A stretch of DNA of 64,000 bases from assembly GCA_902800365.1 (NCBI GenBank), contig CADCEF010000017.1, positions 1 to 64,000 on the forward strand, written 5' to 3'. Source of the stretch: an uncultured Prevotella sp. GTDB taxonomy: Bacteria; Bacteroidota; Bacteroidia; Bacteroidales; Bacteroidaceae. Both the position numbers and the translations under genes were made by a program. This document shows, piece by piece, positions 40,589 through 49,750 of the stretch. The notes under the pieces were generated by a model. It was not told the origin of the DNA. It ran no database searches and was given only the letters and a program-made list of their open reading frames with translations. The first letter of the stretch is position 1. Every line of letters starts with the position of its first letter.

Positions 40589-40594
40589 TTTTTA

Positions 40595-40616
40595 TATCTT
40601 TGCGGCTGCAAAGTTA
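40595..40616. promoter_or_regulatory. Overlapping face-to-face promoters
   Basis: Plus-strand TATCTTTGC (40595-40603) serves pepD. Minus-strand TAACTTTGC (40608-40616 reversed) serves the small membrane protein. They lie four bases apart and point toward each other's start site, so only one polymerase can sit here at a time. Confidence 0.65.
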
Positions 40617-40655
40617 AGCATTTTATATCGAAATCAAACAAAAAAAGCATTAATA

Positions 40656-42116
40656 ATGAATAAAAACGATTTAAAACCTGCAGTTGTGTTCGCAGAATTT
40701 GCGAAGATTAACGAAATTCCGCGTCCTTCGAAGCGCGAAGAGAAGATGATTGAGTACCTGAAGAATTGGGGCGAGAGTCACAATCTGGACACAAAAGTTG
40801 ACGAAACAGGAAATGTAATTATACGCAAACCTGCCACTAAGGGTATGGAGAACCGCAAGACGGTTATCCTGCAGAGTCACATGGATATGGTATGTGATAA
40901 GTTGGTGGATGTGGAGTTCGACTTCGACAAGGATGCAATCAAGACCTACGTTGACGGCGAGTGGCTTACTGCCGAGGGAACAACTCTGGGTGCCGACGAT
41001 GGTATCGGATGTGCTATCGAGCTGGCTATCCTGGCAAGCGACGACATCGAGCACGGACCTATCGAGTGCGTATTCACACGCGACGAGGAGACCGGACTGA
41101 GCGGTGCTGAGGGTATGAAGGCAGGATTCATGACTGGCGACTACCTGATTAACCTCGACTCGGAGGATGAGGGCGAGATATTTGTATCGTGCGCAGGCGG
41201 ACGTAACACTACTGCCAAGTTCACATTCCAGCGTCAGGAAGCTGCTGCCGGTAGCTTCTTTATGAGCGCACAGCTGAAAGGCTTGGTTGGTGGACACTCT
41301 GGTGACGACATCAACAAGAAGCGTGCTAACGCTATCAAGATTCTGGGTAGATTCCTATATCAGGAAATGAACCGCTATGAGGGTATACAACTGGCTGAGT
41401 TCCACAGCGGAAAACTGCATAATGCAATCCCACGCGACGGACAGTTTGTGATTGCTGTACCAAATGCCATCAAAGAGAATGTAAAGGCCGATTGGAACGT
41501 ATTTGCTGCAGAAGTAGAGGACGAGTTCCATGTAACCGACACTCAGATGGTATGGACTATGGAGAGCGCAGATGCACAGAAGGTGATTGATCCAGAGGTT
41601 GCCAAAAAGTTTATATGGGCTATCCAGGCTGTAGATAACGGCATATATGCCATTTGTCAGGACGAAGCCTTAGGCGGAATGGTTGAGACATCGAGCAACA
41701 TCGCAAGCATTCACAGCAGCGAGAACGCTATCGAGATTCTGAGCAGTCAGCGTTCGAACGTCATGTCGAACCTCGACAATATGTGCGCCACAATCCGTGC
41801 CACATTCGAGCTGGCTGGTGCTCAGGCTGTATCAGGCGACGGTTATCCCGCATGGAAGATGAAGGCTAACAGCGAGCTGCAGAAGATTGTTCGCGAGAGC
41901 TACGTTAAGCTGTTTGGCAAGGAGCCAGTGGTTCGTGGTATCCACGCTGGTCTGGAGTGCGGACTCTTCTCAGAGCGCTACCCACAGCTTGACATGGTGA
42001 GCTTCGGCCCTACACTGCGATATGTACATACTCCTGACGAGCGCCTGCTGATTCCTACTGTACAGATGGTATGGGATCATCTGCTTGATGTTCTTAAAAA
42101 CATTCCACAGAAATGA
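40656..42116 (+). CDS. pepD: Cytosolic Xaa-His (aminoacyl-histidine) dipeptidase
   Basis: This 486-residue M20/PepD-type enzyme has ILQSHMDMVCDK (metal His and Asp), TLGADDGIGCA, EETGLSGAEGM (catalytic Glu) and a late HAGLECGLF and TPDERLLIPTV. It splits dipeptides such as carnosine-like X-His and is cytoplasmic. The longer frame back to 40506 crosses the promoter and is rejected. The stop overlaps the next gene's start (ATGA). Confidence 0.95.
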   Translation: MNKNDLKPAVVFAEFAKINEIPRPSKREEKMIEYLKNWGESHNLDTKVDETGNVIIRKPATKGMENRKTVILQSHMDMVCDKLVDVEFDFDKDAIKTYVDGEWLTAEGTTLGADDGIGCAIELAILASDDIEHGPIECVFTRDEETGLSGAEGMKAGFMTGDYLINLDSEDEGEIFVSCAGGRNTTAKFTFQRQEAAAGSFFMSAQLKGLVGGHSGDDINKKRANAIKILGRFLYQEMNRYEGIQLAEFHSGKLHNAIPRDGQFVIAVPNAIKENVKADWNVFAAEVEDEFHVTDTQMVWTMESADAQKVIDPEVAKKFIWAIQAVDNGIYAICQDEALGGMVETSSNIASIHSSENAIEILSSQRSNVMSNLDNMCATIRATFELAGAQAVSGDGYPAWKMKANSELQKIVRESYVKLFGKEPVVRGIHAGLECGLFSERYPQLDMVSFGPTLRYVHTPDERLLIPTVQMVWDHLLDVLKNIPQK

Positions 42117-42481
42117 CACATACGCGCGCGTACATAATAAATATAGCGTTATGCCTGGGTGTGCTGTTTGTTGCTTCGTGCGGCAAGCAGCACACTGCCG
42201 AGCAGACAGTGAAGAACTTCGTGGCTGAAAACATGAAAGAAGGCGTAGAGACCAAACGTCTGGATTTTGGTGACTTGGGCACTACACGCCACATCAATGA
42301 TTCACTCGTTGCAAAAATGCGAAAAAACGGTGCTGAGCTGTTTAAAAACGACATTGCATACGGCAAGGTGCCTACTGGCGAGGTTTACTATCTGAGAATG
42401 AAATACTTACACGAAGGAGACACGCTGCAAAACACCTTCTATCTCGACTCAGAGCTTAAGGAGGTTATTGCATTCAAATAA
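42113..42481 (+). CDS. Small lipoprotein of unknown function
   Basis: This 122-residue protein has a lipoprotein signal ending VASC. The rest is a compact charged domain with EGVETKRLDFGDLGTTRHIN. Its ATG overlaps the pepD stop, so it is translated with that gene. The family is unknown. Confidence 0.75.
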   Translation: MTHTRAYIINIALCLGVLFVASCGKQHTAEQTVKNFVAENMKEGVETKRLDFGDLGTTRHINDSLVAKMRKNGAELFKNDIAYGKVPTGEVYYLRMKYLHEGDTLQNTFYLDSELKEVIAFK

Positions 42482-42508
42482 CTTTTTCAAAAAAAAGTAG
42501 CATAAAAA

Positions 42509-42541
42509 TTTGGAGGATTCAAAAATAAGTAGTACCTTTGC
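42509..42541 (+). promoter_or_regulatory. Promoter of the tRNA cluster
   Basis: TTTGG (42509-42513) and TACCTTTGC (42533-42541) are 19 bp apart. The leader to tRNA-Ser is about 45 nt. Confidence 0.7.
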
Positions 42542-42590
42542 ACCCGCAATCGAGGAGATGCCCCAAGGTTTACAGCTCTAGGGTCCTTTT

Positions 42591-42677
42591 GGAAGGATGG
42601 GTGAGTGGCTGAAACCAGCAGTTTGCTAAACTGCCGTACGGGTTCCCGTACCGGGGGTTCGAATCCCCCTCCTTCCG
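42591..42677 (+). tRNA. tRNA-Ser (anticodon GCU)
   Basis: The acceptor stem GGAAGGA pairs with TCCTTCC. The anticodon loop TTGCTAA gives GCU. A long variable arm (cgtacgggttcccgtacc) marks it as serine, and the T-arm GGGGGTTCGAATCCCCC is perfect. CCA is not encoded. A short hairpin with a T-run (caccgagaggtgtttttt) follows directly and may process or partly terminate the transcript. Confidence 0.94.
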
Positions 42678-42703
42678 CACCGAGAGGTGTTTTTTGAAAT
42701 GTT

Positions 42704-42775
42704 GGTCGATTCATCTAATGGTTAGGATACAAGATTCTCAATCTTGGCATAGGGGTTCGATTCCCCTATCGACTA
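42704..42775 (+). tRNA. tRNA-Glu (anticodon CUC), copy 1
   Basis: This is a 72-nt cloverleaf with anticodon loop TTCTCAA (CUC) and T-arm GGGGTTCGATTCCCC. The acceptor pair 1-72 is G-U, not a Watson-Crick pair. It is identical to copy 2. Confidence 0.88.
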
Positions 42776-42866
42776 CAACATCTTTGACATTCTGGTCGAT
42801 TGAGTCTTCGACTCTTTCTCCCTCGCGACTCGACAATTCAAGCAAGTTTGATTGTTCTCGCTACTC

Positions 42867-42938
42867 GGTCGATTCATCTAATGGTTAGGATACAAGATTC
42901 TCAATCTTGGCATAGGGGTTCGATTCCCCTATCGACTA
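42867..42938 (+). tRNA. tRNA-Glu (anticodon CUC), copy 2
   Basis: All 72 bases match copy 1. The 91-bp spacer between them holds a partial ggtcgattg start and a gagtc/gactc hairpin, perhaps a worn third copy. A terminator follows. Confidence 0.88.
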
Positions 42939-42948
42939 CAAAATAAAA

Positions 42949-42977
42949 AGTTTCCGGTTATTCGGAAACTTTTTTTT
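42949..42977 (+). terminator. Terminator of the tRNA cluster
   Basis: aagtttccg and cggaaactt form a 9-bp stem with a 5-base loop, then TTTTTT. Confidence 0.9.
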
Positions 42978-43014
42978 GTATAACTATGGTATGTCATTTC
43001 TGTGCAGCCGTTCA

Positions 43015-43545
43015 TCAATTTATTCTAGTCATGTGATAGCCCATTCTATTCAACTGCATAGCGGCTCCAAACAGGTAGAGTTGATGCAGGCACGAAACGT
43101 AGGCATCGAAAGCCTCCTTGGTTCCAGGCTCTATACGCTGGTGCATCAGAGCATTATATACCCGTGAGGCACACTCGCCAGTCAACTTCTCCAAAGCGGT
43201 GTAGTCAGCACCTTGCAGCAAAAGTACATCTTCACGGATATATTCGTCCATTGAATCGTAGCCCCTCTTGTCTCGCATGTAGGCATAGAGGTCGTCGATC
43301 TTGGAATAGATATCCCATTCCGTGTCCCACATCTTAGCTACAGCCATGCCAATATACATCATCCATCCCAGAGAGGCCGAAGGGAAGTTCTGAAACTCGC
43401 GGATGCCATCAGGGATGTAAGCTTTTGCTATCTCCTCCCATTTGTCTTCAACATCGGGACACTCAGGCAGACGTTCATCAACCTCGCTCATTGACTGCAG
43501 GAACTGGTGTAAATCCTTATGCAATATCTCTTCAAAATTCTCCAT
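43015..43545 (-). CDS. Helical cytoplasmic protein of unknown function
   Basis: This is a 176-residue protein without signal peptide or membrane span. Conserved-looking aromatic stretch FPSASLGWMMYIGMAVAKMW and several acidic helices; three cysteines are scattered. It follows queA in transcription order with a 42-bp gap. I recognise no family and suggest no function. Confidence 0.7.
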   Translation of the reverse strand: MENFEEILHKDLHQFLQSMSEVDERLPECPDVEDKWEEIAKAYIPDGIREFQNFPSASLGWMMYIGMAVAKMWDTEWDIYSKIDDLYAYMRDKRGYDSMDEYIREDVLLLQGADYTALEKLTGECASRVYNALMHQRIEPGTKEAFDAYVSCLHQLYLFGAAMQLNRMGYHMTRIN

Positions 43546-43587
43546 AATAGTATTTTCACGAATAAACTCCTATGGTACAAGTCAATC

Positions 43588-44805
43588 CTAAGGAATCAAT
43601 AATGAGGAATCGCCATAGCTCAGGAAACGGAAATCGTTTGCCAGAGCATAATCATATATCTTATGCCAGTCGCCTTTAACGAAAGCACTTACCAATAGCA
43701 GCAGTGTAGACTGAGGCTGATGGAAGTTTGTTACCAACATCTTTACGATGTGATACTCGTAGCCTGGAGCTATGATAATCTGTGTGCTACTGTGCAGAAC
43801 CTCCAAACCGTGGGCATCCATCCAGGCACCTAAAGCTGTTAGCGATTCTACTGTGCTAACGCTTGTTTCTGTATCGTAAGGTTCCCACTGGTTTACATGC
43901 AATTCATCCTCAGAGGCATCAGGATTCTTAATCACTTTCAGCCCCATATAATACAGACTCTCAAGCGTTCGAACACTAGTGGTACCAACGGCTATAGCGC
44001 AGCCATCGTGAGCAATAAGCTTGCGGATGGTATCACGACGAACAGAAACATACTCAGTATGCATCTCGTGCCCCTCTATCTCTTCGCTCTTTACGGGTTT
44101 GAAAGTTCCAGCACCTACGTGAAGTGTAAGTTCCTCACGCTCGACGCCATGAGCATCAACAGCAGCCAGGACTTCTGGTGTGAAATGCAGACCAGCTGTA
44201 GGCGCTGCAACACTACCTTTTATCTTGCTGTACACAGTCTGATAAGTAGTTTTGTCACTCTCCTGTGTCTCACGATTAAGATATGGTGGAATAGGCAGTT
44301 CACCCATTGCATCAATAATTTCAGCAAAAGAGAATCCCCCAGTCCAGGTAAAATCTATGCGATGACTAGTGCCGTGAATCGGTCCACGGGTGGCTGTTAC
44401 CTTAACATCAGAATCCTTAATCTTTATCTCTCTTGTAAGGGTTCCCTCTTTCCACTTCTTGAGGTTACCCACAAGGCAATACCAAGAGCATTTCTCGGAT
44501 GTTTGGAACATCAATTCATAATCCGAAGGACAAGCCGGCTCAAGCAGAAACACTTCAATAAGGGCACCTGTATCCTTGCGGAAATGCATGCGTGCCTGGA
44601 TTACTTTGGTATTATTAAACACCATGAGTGCCCCCTTGGGCAGATATTCGGGTAGATTATAGAATACATCGTGACTAACCTCACCCTTGCGATAAACAAG
44701 AAGTTTAGAATGATCGCGCTGGGCTATAGGGAATTTTGCGATACGCTCATCGGGCAGCGGATAGTTATAATCGCTGATACGAATGTGTCGTGGATTAGAT
44801 ATCAT
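43588..44805 (-). CDS. queA: S-adenosylmethionine:tRNA ribosyltransferase-isomerase
   Basis: This is a 405-residue enzyme that builds epoxyqueuosine on tRNA from AdoMet. IRISDYNYPLPDERIAKFPI is its N-terminus, then KGSVAAPTAGLHFTPEVL and GVEREELTLHVGAGTFKPV, and VTNFHQPQSTLLLLVSAF at the end. The ATG at 44805 overlaps the PAP2 stop (ATGA), so it is translated from the same mRNA as the Bat operon tail. A TTG further upstream is rejected. Confidence 0.95.
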   Translation of the reverse strand: MISNPRHIRISDYNYPLPDERIAKFPIAQRDHSKLLVYRKGEVSHDVFYNLPEYLPKGALMVFNNTKVIQARMHFRKDTGALIEVFLLEPACPSDYELMFQTSEKCSWYCLVGNLKKWKEGTLTREIKIKDSDVKVTATRGPIHGTSHRIDFTWTGGFSFAEIIDAMGELPIPPYLNRETQESDKTTYQTVYSKIKGSVAAPTAGLHFTPEVLAAVDAHGVEREELTLHVGAGTFKPVKSEEIEGHEMHTEYVSVRRDTIRKLIAHDGCAIAVGTTSVRTLESLYYMGLKVIKNPDASEDELHVNQWEPYDTETSVSTVESLTALGAWMDAHGLEVLHSSTQIIIAPGYEYHIVKMLVTNFHQPQSTLLLLVSAFVKGDWHKIYDYALANDFRFLSYGDSSLLIP

Positions 44806-45494
44806 ATTATACAAGCTTTAATATATATAAATACTAATGTGAAAACAAAAATTGCTACAGGCCAGTTACAATCCCAACGGCGGTAGCATGTACTGGTATA
44901 CTGCACAGGGTTCAGGTTACGAGGCATATACATGCCACGGGTTAATCGACTGTAAAGGAAATAGACGCCAGTGCCTACGGTTACACCCCAGATGAGACCA
45001 ACAAGGATGTCGCCAGGGAAATGGACACCAAGATAAAGACGGGTCCAGCAGTTTACAAGCGACCATATTACAAGCATGATTGAGAACCTGCGACTGCGAA
45101 CAATCCAGCAAAAATAAGTAGCTATGCTCATGGTGTTACAGGCATGAGCTGAGAAGAATCCGTAGTTGCCACCACGATAGCCATCGACAACGTCGACAAG
45201 TGTACCAATCTGAGGATCATGAGTTGGACGCCAACGAGCCACAAGGGGTTTTACGATACCATCATCTATAGCACCTGAAAGCAGATAGCAAAGTGCTACT
45301 CCACCTAACAGGAATAGCAATCTACGGAAGTTATCGTTGTTCTTTAGGACCAAATAGAACATCGACAAATATAGAGGAATCCATGTAGCACCATGTGTAA
45401 GTGTACGCACAACTCGGTCGAGATACAGCGAATCGCTGCCGTTTACAGCTAAAAGAAGCTGACGATCGAAATCCTGTAAAACCTCTAATATCAT
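44802..45494 (-). CDS. PAP2-family membrane phosphatase
   Basis: This 230-residue protein has five or six membrane helices. The three phosphatase motifs are KPLVARWRP, FFSAHACN (usually PSGH; here the Gly is Ala) and RLYLGVHFPGD. In this family such enzymes remove phosphate from undecaprenyl-pyrophosphate or lipid A. Its ATG overlaps the BatD-BatE stop and its stop overlaps queA, so it is coupled to both. Confidence 0.88.
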   Translation of the reverse strand: MILEVLQDFDRQLLLAVNGSDSLYLDRVVRTLTHGATWIPLYLSMFYLVLKNNDNFRRLLFLLGGVALCYLLSGAIDDGIVKPLVARWRPTHDPQIGTLVDVVDGYRGGNYGFFSAHACNTMSIATYFCWIVRSRRFSIMLVIWSLVNCWTRLYLGVHFPGDILVGLIWGVTVGTGVYFLYSRLTRGMYMPRNLNPVQYTSTCYRRWDCNWPVAIFVFTLVFIYIKACII

Positions 45495-48046
45495 ATCAAC
45501 TCTATCTTCTTACTCTCAATCCAGCCTTTCTTACCATCTGCAAGACGAATCTCACGCCAGTTCTTCATCGAACCATCGGTGATGACAACCTTTGTACCCT
45601 CGTGGAGGATAAACAAGTCGGTACCATTCTGGGCTGGTGTGCTCTTAACTGTTACCGATGGGGCAACCACAATGGCTCCCTGACGATAAAGCAATTGATG
45701 ACGCTGCTGCCAAGCAAAGAAATTACTAAGAACAAAGACCACCAATAATGCACCTCCACCAAAGAAGCCCACCTTCTGCAACCACACGCGAGCTGAGAAA
45801 AGGTAGACAAGGAACAGCACAATGACCAGCGCCAAAGAAACAAGAGCCAAACGCCCCCAACCGTCAACGCTCATCATATTGACCAGAGAGCGATACCAAG
45901 TAACAAAGAACATCTCTGATTCTGGAACAATCTTATCAATAGTCTTGCTACGGGCAATCTGCAAGTTGAAGCGAATGTCGCCATCGCCTGGCGAAAGCAG
46001 CAGCGCACGCTCATAGTTTAGAACGGCACGTGTGATATTCTCTGTGCGATAATAGGCATTACCAAGATTATAATAGAGTTCGGCCGATTCACCCTGTTTG
46101 AGCAACGACTCATAAATCTTAATGGCCTCCTGATAATTGCTATTTACATAAGCGCTATCGCCCTCTGCCTTGGTAGCAGCCTGACCAGTCATTGGTACCA
46201 ACAGCAGTAACAATACCAAAGTAGCGGCTACCTTTTTCCCCTTCTTCATCACCTCTTCAATCTTCTCGATGGCAAGCATTGCCTTATCGTAAACCTTACT
46301 CATATTTCCCTTTGGATCGCCAGGGGCATAACGTTCGAATTCGCACTCATCGAGGGCTCCGATGAACTTATCGATGATAGACTGGTGAACACCACGCTCA
46401 GCAAGTTTAGAACTTATATTATCGTGCGATAGTTGGGCAACAGGAATATTCAACTTATCACCCACATATCCCCACAGGGCACGCAGCACTTCATCATAGA
46501 ATTCGCCTGGTTTGTTTTCTGTCATCAGGCGTGCAGCCTGCTTCAATCGCTTGGTTGCCACCTTATTGGCCTTCTTACCACGCATAGCTGCAACGTTGGC
46601 ATTATCGATGGCACGCTGACGGAATATAACAAACAGAGTGATAAACACCAAGACTAAGACGGCGATTGAAATCCAATAGGTTATAGAGCCAAAGAAGAAA
46701 TCACCCGTCAGATGCTGGTTAGCATCGCCAGTCTTGATATATCGGATATCCTTATTAAGTTCCTGCAAATCTTCCTGACCTGAGAAATCGCTTACTGATG
46801 AAGCACCCGATCCCTTGGCTACATCGAGCTGGAAGGCTTCTGTCTTAACAGTTTCATAGCGCTTGGTACTGGTGTCAAAATATGTAAACTCTACAGGAGG
46901 TATTTCGTATTTGCCTTGATGACGAGGAACAATCAGTACATCGTAAATCTTTGAACCCTCGATACCTGCAGTAGTAAGCTTTGTCTGCTCTGTAACCTTT
47001 GGCTCGTACTTATCAAAATCCTTTGGCAGGTTGATAATAGGCTGCTTGATAAGCTTAAGGTTACCTGTACCACTTACAATGATACGCAGAGTGATTGGGT
47101 CATTAGCCTTAGTCTCGGCCTTGTCGAGCTGGGCTGAGATATTGAACTTACCTACTCCACCAGAGAATGCGGCAGGACGCTGTGGCAGAGGATCAACATG
47201 AATCTCGATGCCAGGAGCCTCTATCTTTTTCTTAACCTCTACGTAGCCTGAGCCACCATTAAAGAAAGCCTCGAATGGGTCGACATTGCGATTCTGCTGA
47301 ATGACAACTCCCTCGAAGGTGATGGCAGGAATCTGCAGTTTACCAGTAGTTTGAGGAAACATTACATACTGGCTCCAAGTACAGGTTCGATATGGGCGAC
47401 CATTAACTGTTTCGAGCGAGAACGACTTCTGCTGTGGCAGGTCTACCTCCTGAGTATAAAAACTCTTAAGGTCAGGCATATCGCCACGAAGCTGCGACAG
47501 CTGTACAAGCGTATAAACCTTATATGTAAGGAGAATTGGCTCCTGTTCGAAAACGCGCTTTTTGTTGGCACTAACCTTGATAAACAAATCGCTGCCAGAA
47601 ATACGGCTTCCCATCTCGCGAACCTCCTCGCCCTCATCGTCGTTATACGGACGAGAGTTAGAGCCAGTAGATCCAATAACCTTGATAGTCAGCGCGTTAG
47701 ACGCAATTTTCTTGCCATCAACCACAACATGAGCAGCAGGAATGGTATATGAACCACCCTTAGTGGCTGCTACTATATAAGTATAGGTAATAGACGACGA
47801 CTGACTAGTGTGTCCGTTAATCATTTGATAGCTTGACTGCATAGAACGATTTGGACCTATAAGCACCTCAAGCTCAGAAGGGATATTGCCAGCTCGGAAG
47901 TCAGATACGTTCTGAGTGTTCACGGTATACGATAATCGGAACTGCTCACCCACCGACACGCGCGATGGAGCAGATGCGGTAAGAGTTTGCGCCACAGCAA
48001 AAGCCGTGGTCATAACCATCATTAATAATATCGCTATTCGTTTCAT
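45491..48046 (-). CDS. BatD-BatE fusion protein
   Basis: This is an 851-residue protein. Residues 1-22 are a signal peptide. BatD follows as a series of immunoglobulin-like domains (ITLRIIVSGTGNLKLIKQP is typical) to a TM near 455-475, then a cytoplasmic helical domain. At Met600 begins MKKGKKVAATLVLLLLLVP, a complete signal-peptide-like start, then TPR repeats (AYVNSNYQEAIKIYESLLK), two membrane helices and an SH3-like end, which is BatE. BatD and BatE are separate genes in Bacteroides, so the stop between them has been lost here, or M600 still works as a second start. The Bat complex is tied to envelope stress and aerotolerance. Confidence 0.9.
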   Translation of the reverse strand: MKRIAILLMMVMTTAFAVAQTLTASAPSRVSVGEQFRLSYTVNTQNVSDFRAGNIPSELEVLIGPNRSMQSSYQMINGHTSQSSSITYTYIVAATKGGSYTIPAAHVVVDGKKIASNALTIKVIGSTGSNSRPYNDDEGEEVREMGSRISGSDLFIKVSANKKRVFEQEPILLTYKVYTLVQLSQLRGDMPDLKSFYTQEVDLPQQKSFSLETVNGRPYRTCTWSQYVMFPQTTGKLQIPAITFEGVVIQQNRNVDPFEAFFNGGSGYVEVKKKIEAPGIEIHVDPLPQRPAAFSGGVGKFNISAQLDKAETKANDPITLRIIVSGTGNLKLIKQPIINLPKDFDKYEPKVTEQTKLTTAGIEGSKIYDVLIVPRHQGKYEIPPVEFTYFDTSTKRYETVKTEAFQLDVAKGSGASSVSDFSGQEDLQELNKDIRYIKTGDANQHLTGDFFFGSITYWISIAVLVLVFITLFVIFRQRAIDNANVAAMRGKKANKVATKRLKQAARLMTENKPGEFYDEVLRALWGYVGDKLNIPVAQLSHDNISSKLAERGVHQSIIDKFIGALDECEFERYAPGDPKGNMSKVYDKAMLAIEKIEEVMKKGKKVAATLVLLLLLVPMTGQAATKAEGDSAYVNSNYQEAIKIYESLLKQGESAELYYNLGNAYYRTENITRAVLNYERALLLSPGDGDIRFNLQIARSKTIDKIVPESEMFFVTWYRSLVNMMSVDGWGRLALVSLALVIVLFLVYLFSARVWLQKVGFFGGGALLVVFVLSNFFAWQQRHQLLYRQGAIVVAPSVTVKSTPAQNGTDLFILHEGTKVVITDGSMKNWREIRLADGKKGWIESKKIELI

Positions 48047-49749
48047 TACCAATTCTTTAATACATTACGACGCTGCGGCTGTTGCTGCTGTTTCTTCATC
48101 TTGTCCTGAGTCATCTTCTCATTCTGGATGGCAGCATTCAAAAGCTGTTCAGCATTATCCTTACTCATCTGGGGTTTCTGCTGCTCCTGTTGCTTGTTGT
48201 CGTCTTTCTTATCTTGTTTCTGATCTTTCTGATCGTCCTTTTTATCGTCCTTATTCTGCTTGTCATCCTTGTTCTGCTGATTCTGCTTCTGCTTATCGTC
48301 TTGCTTCTTCTTAAGATGCTTGCATAGAACCAGATTATAACGCGTCTCGTCGTCGTTAGGATTCAAGCGGAGCGAATTCTTATACGCCTCAATGGCATCA
48401 TCATACATCTTGTGGGTTTGACAAATTACCCCCATGTTATGATAGGCAGCCGACTTACGTAGAGGATTAGTCTCCATACGTGCAGACTGCTCGAACTGCT
48501 GTACTGCAGCAGAATCCTTCTTCTGAGCCATAAGGGCATTGCCCAGATTATATGCAGCCTGAGGATTCTTTGGATTCTTCTCAACAGCCTTACGATACGA
48601 AACCTCCGCCTTGTCGTACTGTCCCAAGCGGAACTGTTTGTTTCCCTCACGTATATACTGGCGATCAGTTTGAGCACCAGCTGTAAGTGCAAAGAGGAGT
48701 AGAGCTACGGTAGCCGCAGCCTTCTTCTTTGAGCCGAACAGAGAGAGACGTCGAAGCAATGGATTGCGGCGATCGAAGATACAAATCTCAAGAATCAGCA
48801 GCAACAGAGCCAGAATGGCAACAGCCTGGAACTGTTCGTCAAACTCACTGTATACGGTACTTGTTGTTTCCTTCTTCGACAACTTATCGAGCTCATTATC
48901 AAGTTGATCTTGAGCAGCGCTGTTATTCTCGACATGAATATAGGCTCCACCACCAGCCTGAGCTACCTGGCGACACATCTCCTCATTAAGTGCCGACATC
49001 ACAGTATTGCCCGTATTATCTTTCATGTAATCACCTGTACCTGGGATGGGAATTGGTGAACCATTGGTTGAGCCAACACCAAGCACGTAAACACGCATGC
49101 CTGCATCCTTAGCAGCTTTTGCAGCCTCAAGTGCCCCACCCTCGTGGTCCTCACCATCAGTAATAACAATGATAGCCTTGCCAATACCCTCCTCTTGTGT
49201 AAAGCTATGAGTGGCCATATCGATAGCTCGGGCTATATCTGTGCCTTGTGTAGCCATCATCGAAGGGTCGATACTTGAAAGGAACATTTTGGCCGAAACG
49301 TAATCGCTGGTTATTGGCAGCTGCACAAAGGCATCGCCTGCAAACACAATCAGACCAATCTTATCGTTAGTAAAGTGATCAACCAGATTCTCTACCATCA
49401 TCTTACTGCGCTGCAATCGGCTTGGCGTAATATCCTCTGCAAGCATGGAGTTACTTATATCCATAGCGATAATGGTCTCAATACCTACTCGTTGTTCATT
49501 ATTAATCTTGGTTCCGAACTGAGGACGCGCCAACATGACTATCAACAAAGCCAACGCGCCTTGAAGAATCCAGAATTTTACCGACGGACGGAATCGCGAC
49601 ACATCGGGCATCAACTGGCGCAGAAGTTTGGGATCACCAAACTTGCGCAGACGTTTCTTCTGGTTACGATACGTCAGGAATCGGATGAGCGCCAATACAG
49701 GTATCAGCGCCAAAAGATAGAGATATATAGGGTCTGCAAATCTAAACAT
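48046..49749 (-). CDS. BatB-BatC fusion protein
   Basis: This is a 567-residue protein. BatB: two N-terminal TM helices, then a von Willebrand A domain with a full MIDAS motif (AMDISNSMLAED), and a TM near 310-330. Next comes SKKKAAATVALLLFALTAGAQ, a signal-like segment, and BatC: TPRs (YNLGNALMAQKKDSAA) and a long Asp/Lys/Gln-rich tail. As in the gene after it, the join keeps the second protein's signal peptide, which would here be a membrane helix. The stop overlaps the BatD-BatE ATG by one base. Confidence 0.9.
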   Translation of the reverse strand: MFRFADPIYLYLLALIPVLALIRFLTYRNQKKRLRKFGDPKLLRQLMPDVSRFRPSVKFWILQGALALLIVMLARPQFGTKINNEQRVGIETIIAMDISNSMLAEDITPSRLQRSKMMVENLVDHFTNDKIGLIVFAGDAFVQLPITSDYVSAKMFLSSIDPSMMATQGTDIARAIDMATHSFTQEEGIGKAIIVITDGEDHEGGALEAAKAAKDAGMRVYVLGVGSTNGSPIPIPGTGDYMKDNTGNTVMSALNEEMCRQVAQAGGGAYIHVENNSAAQDQLDNELDKLSKKETTSTVYSEFDEQFQAVAILALLLLILEICIFDRRNPLLRRLSLFGSKKKAAATVALLLFALTAGAQTDRQYIREGNKQFRLGQYDKAEVSYRKAVEKNPKNPQAAYNLGNALMAQKKDSAAVQQFEQSARMETNPLRKSAAYHNMGVICQTHKMYDDAIEAYKNSLRLNPNDDETRYNLVLCKHLKKKQDDKQKQNQQNKDDKQNKDDKKDDQKDQKQDKKDDNKQQEQQKPQMSKDNAEQLLNAAIQNEKMTQDKMKKQQQQPQRRNVLKNW

Positions 49750-49750
49750 A

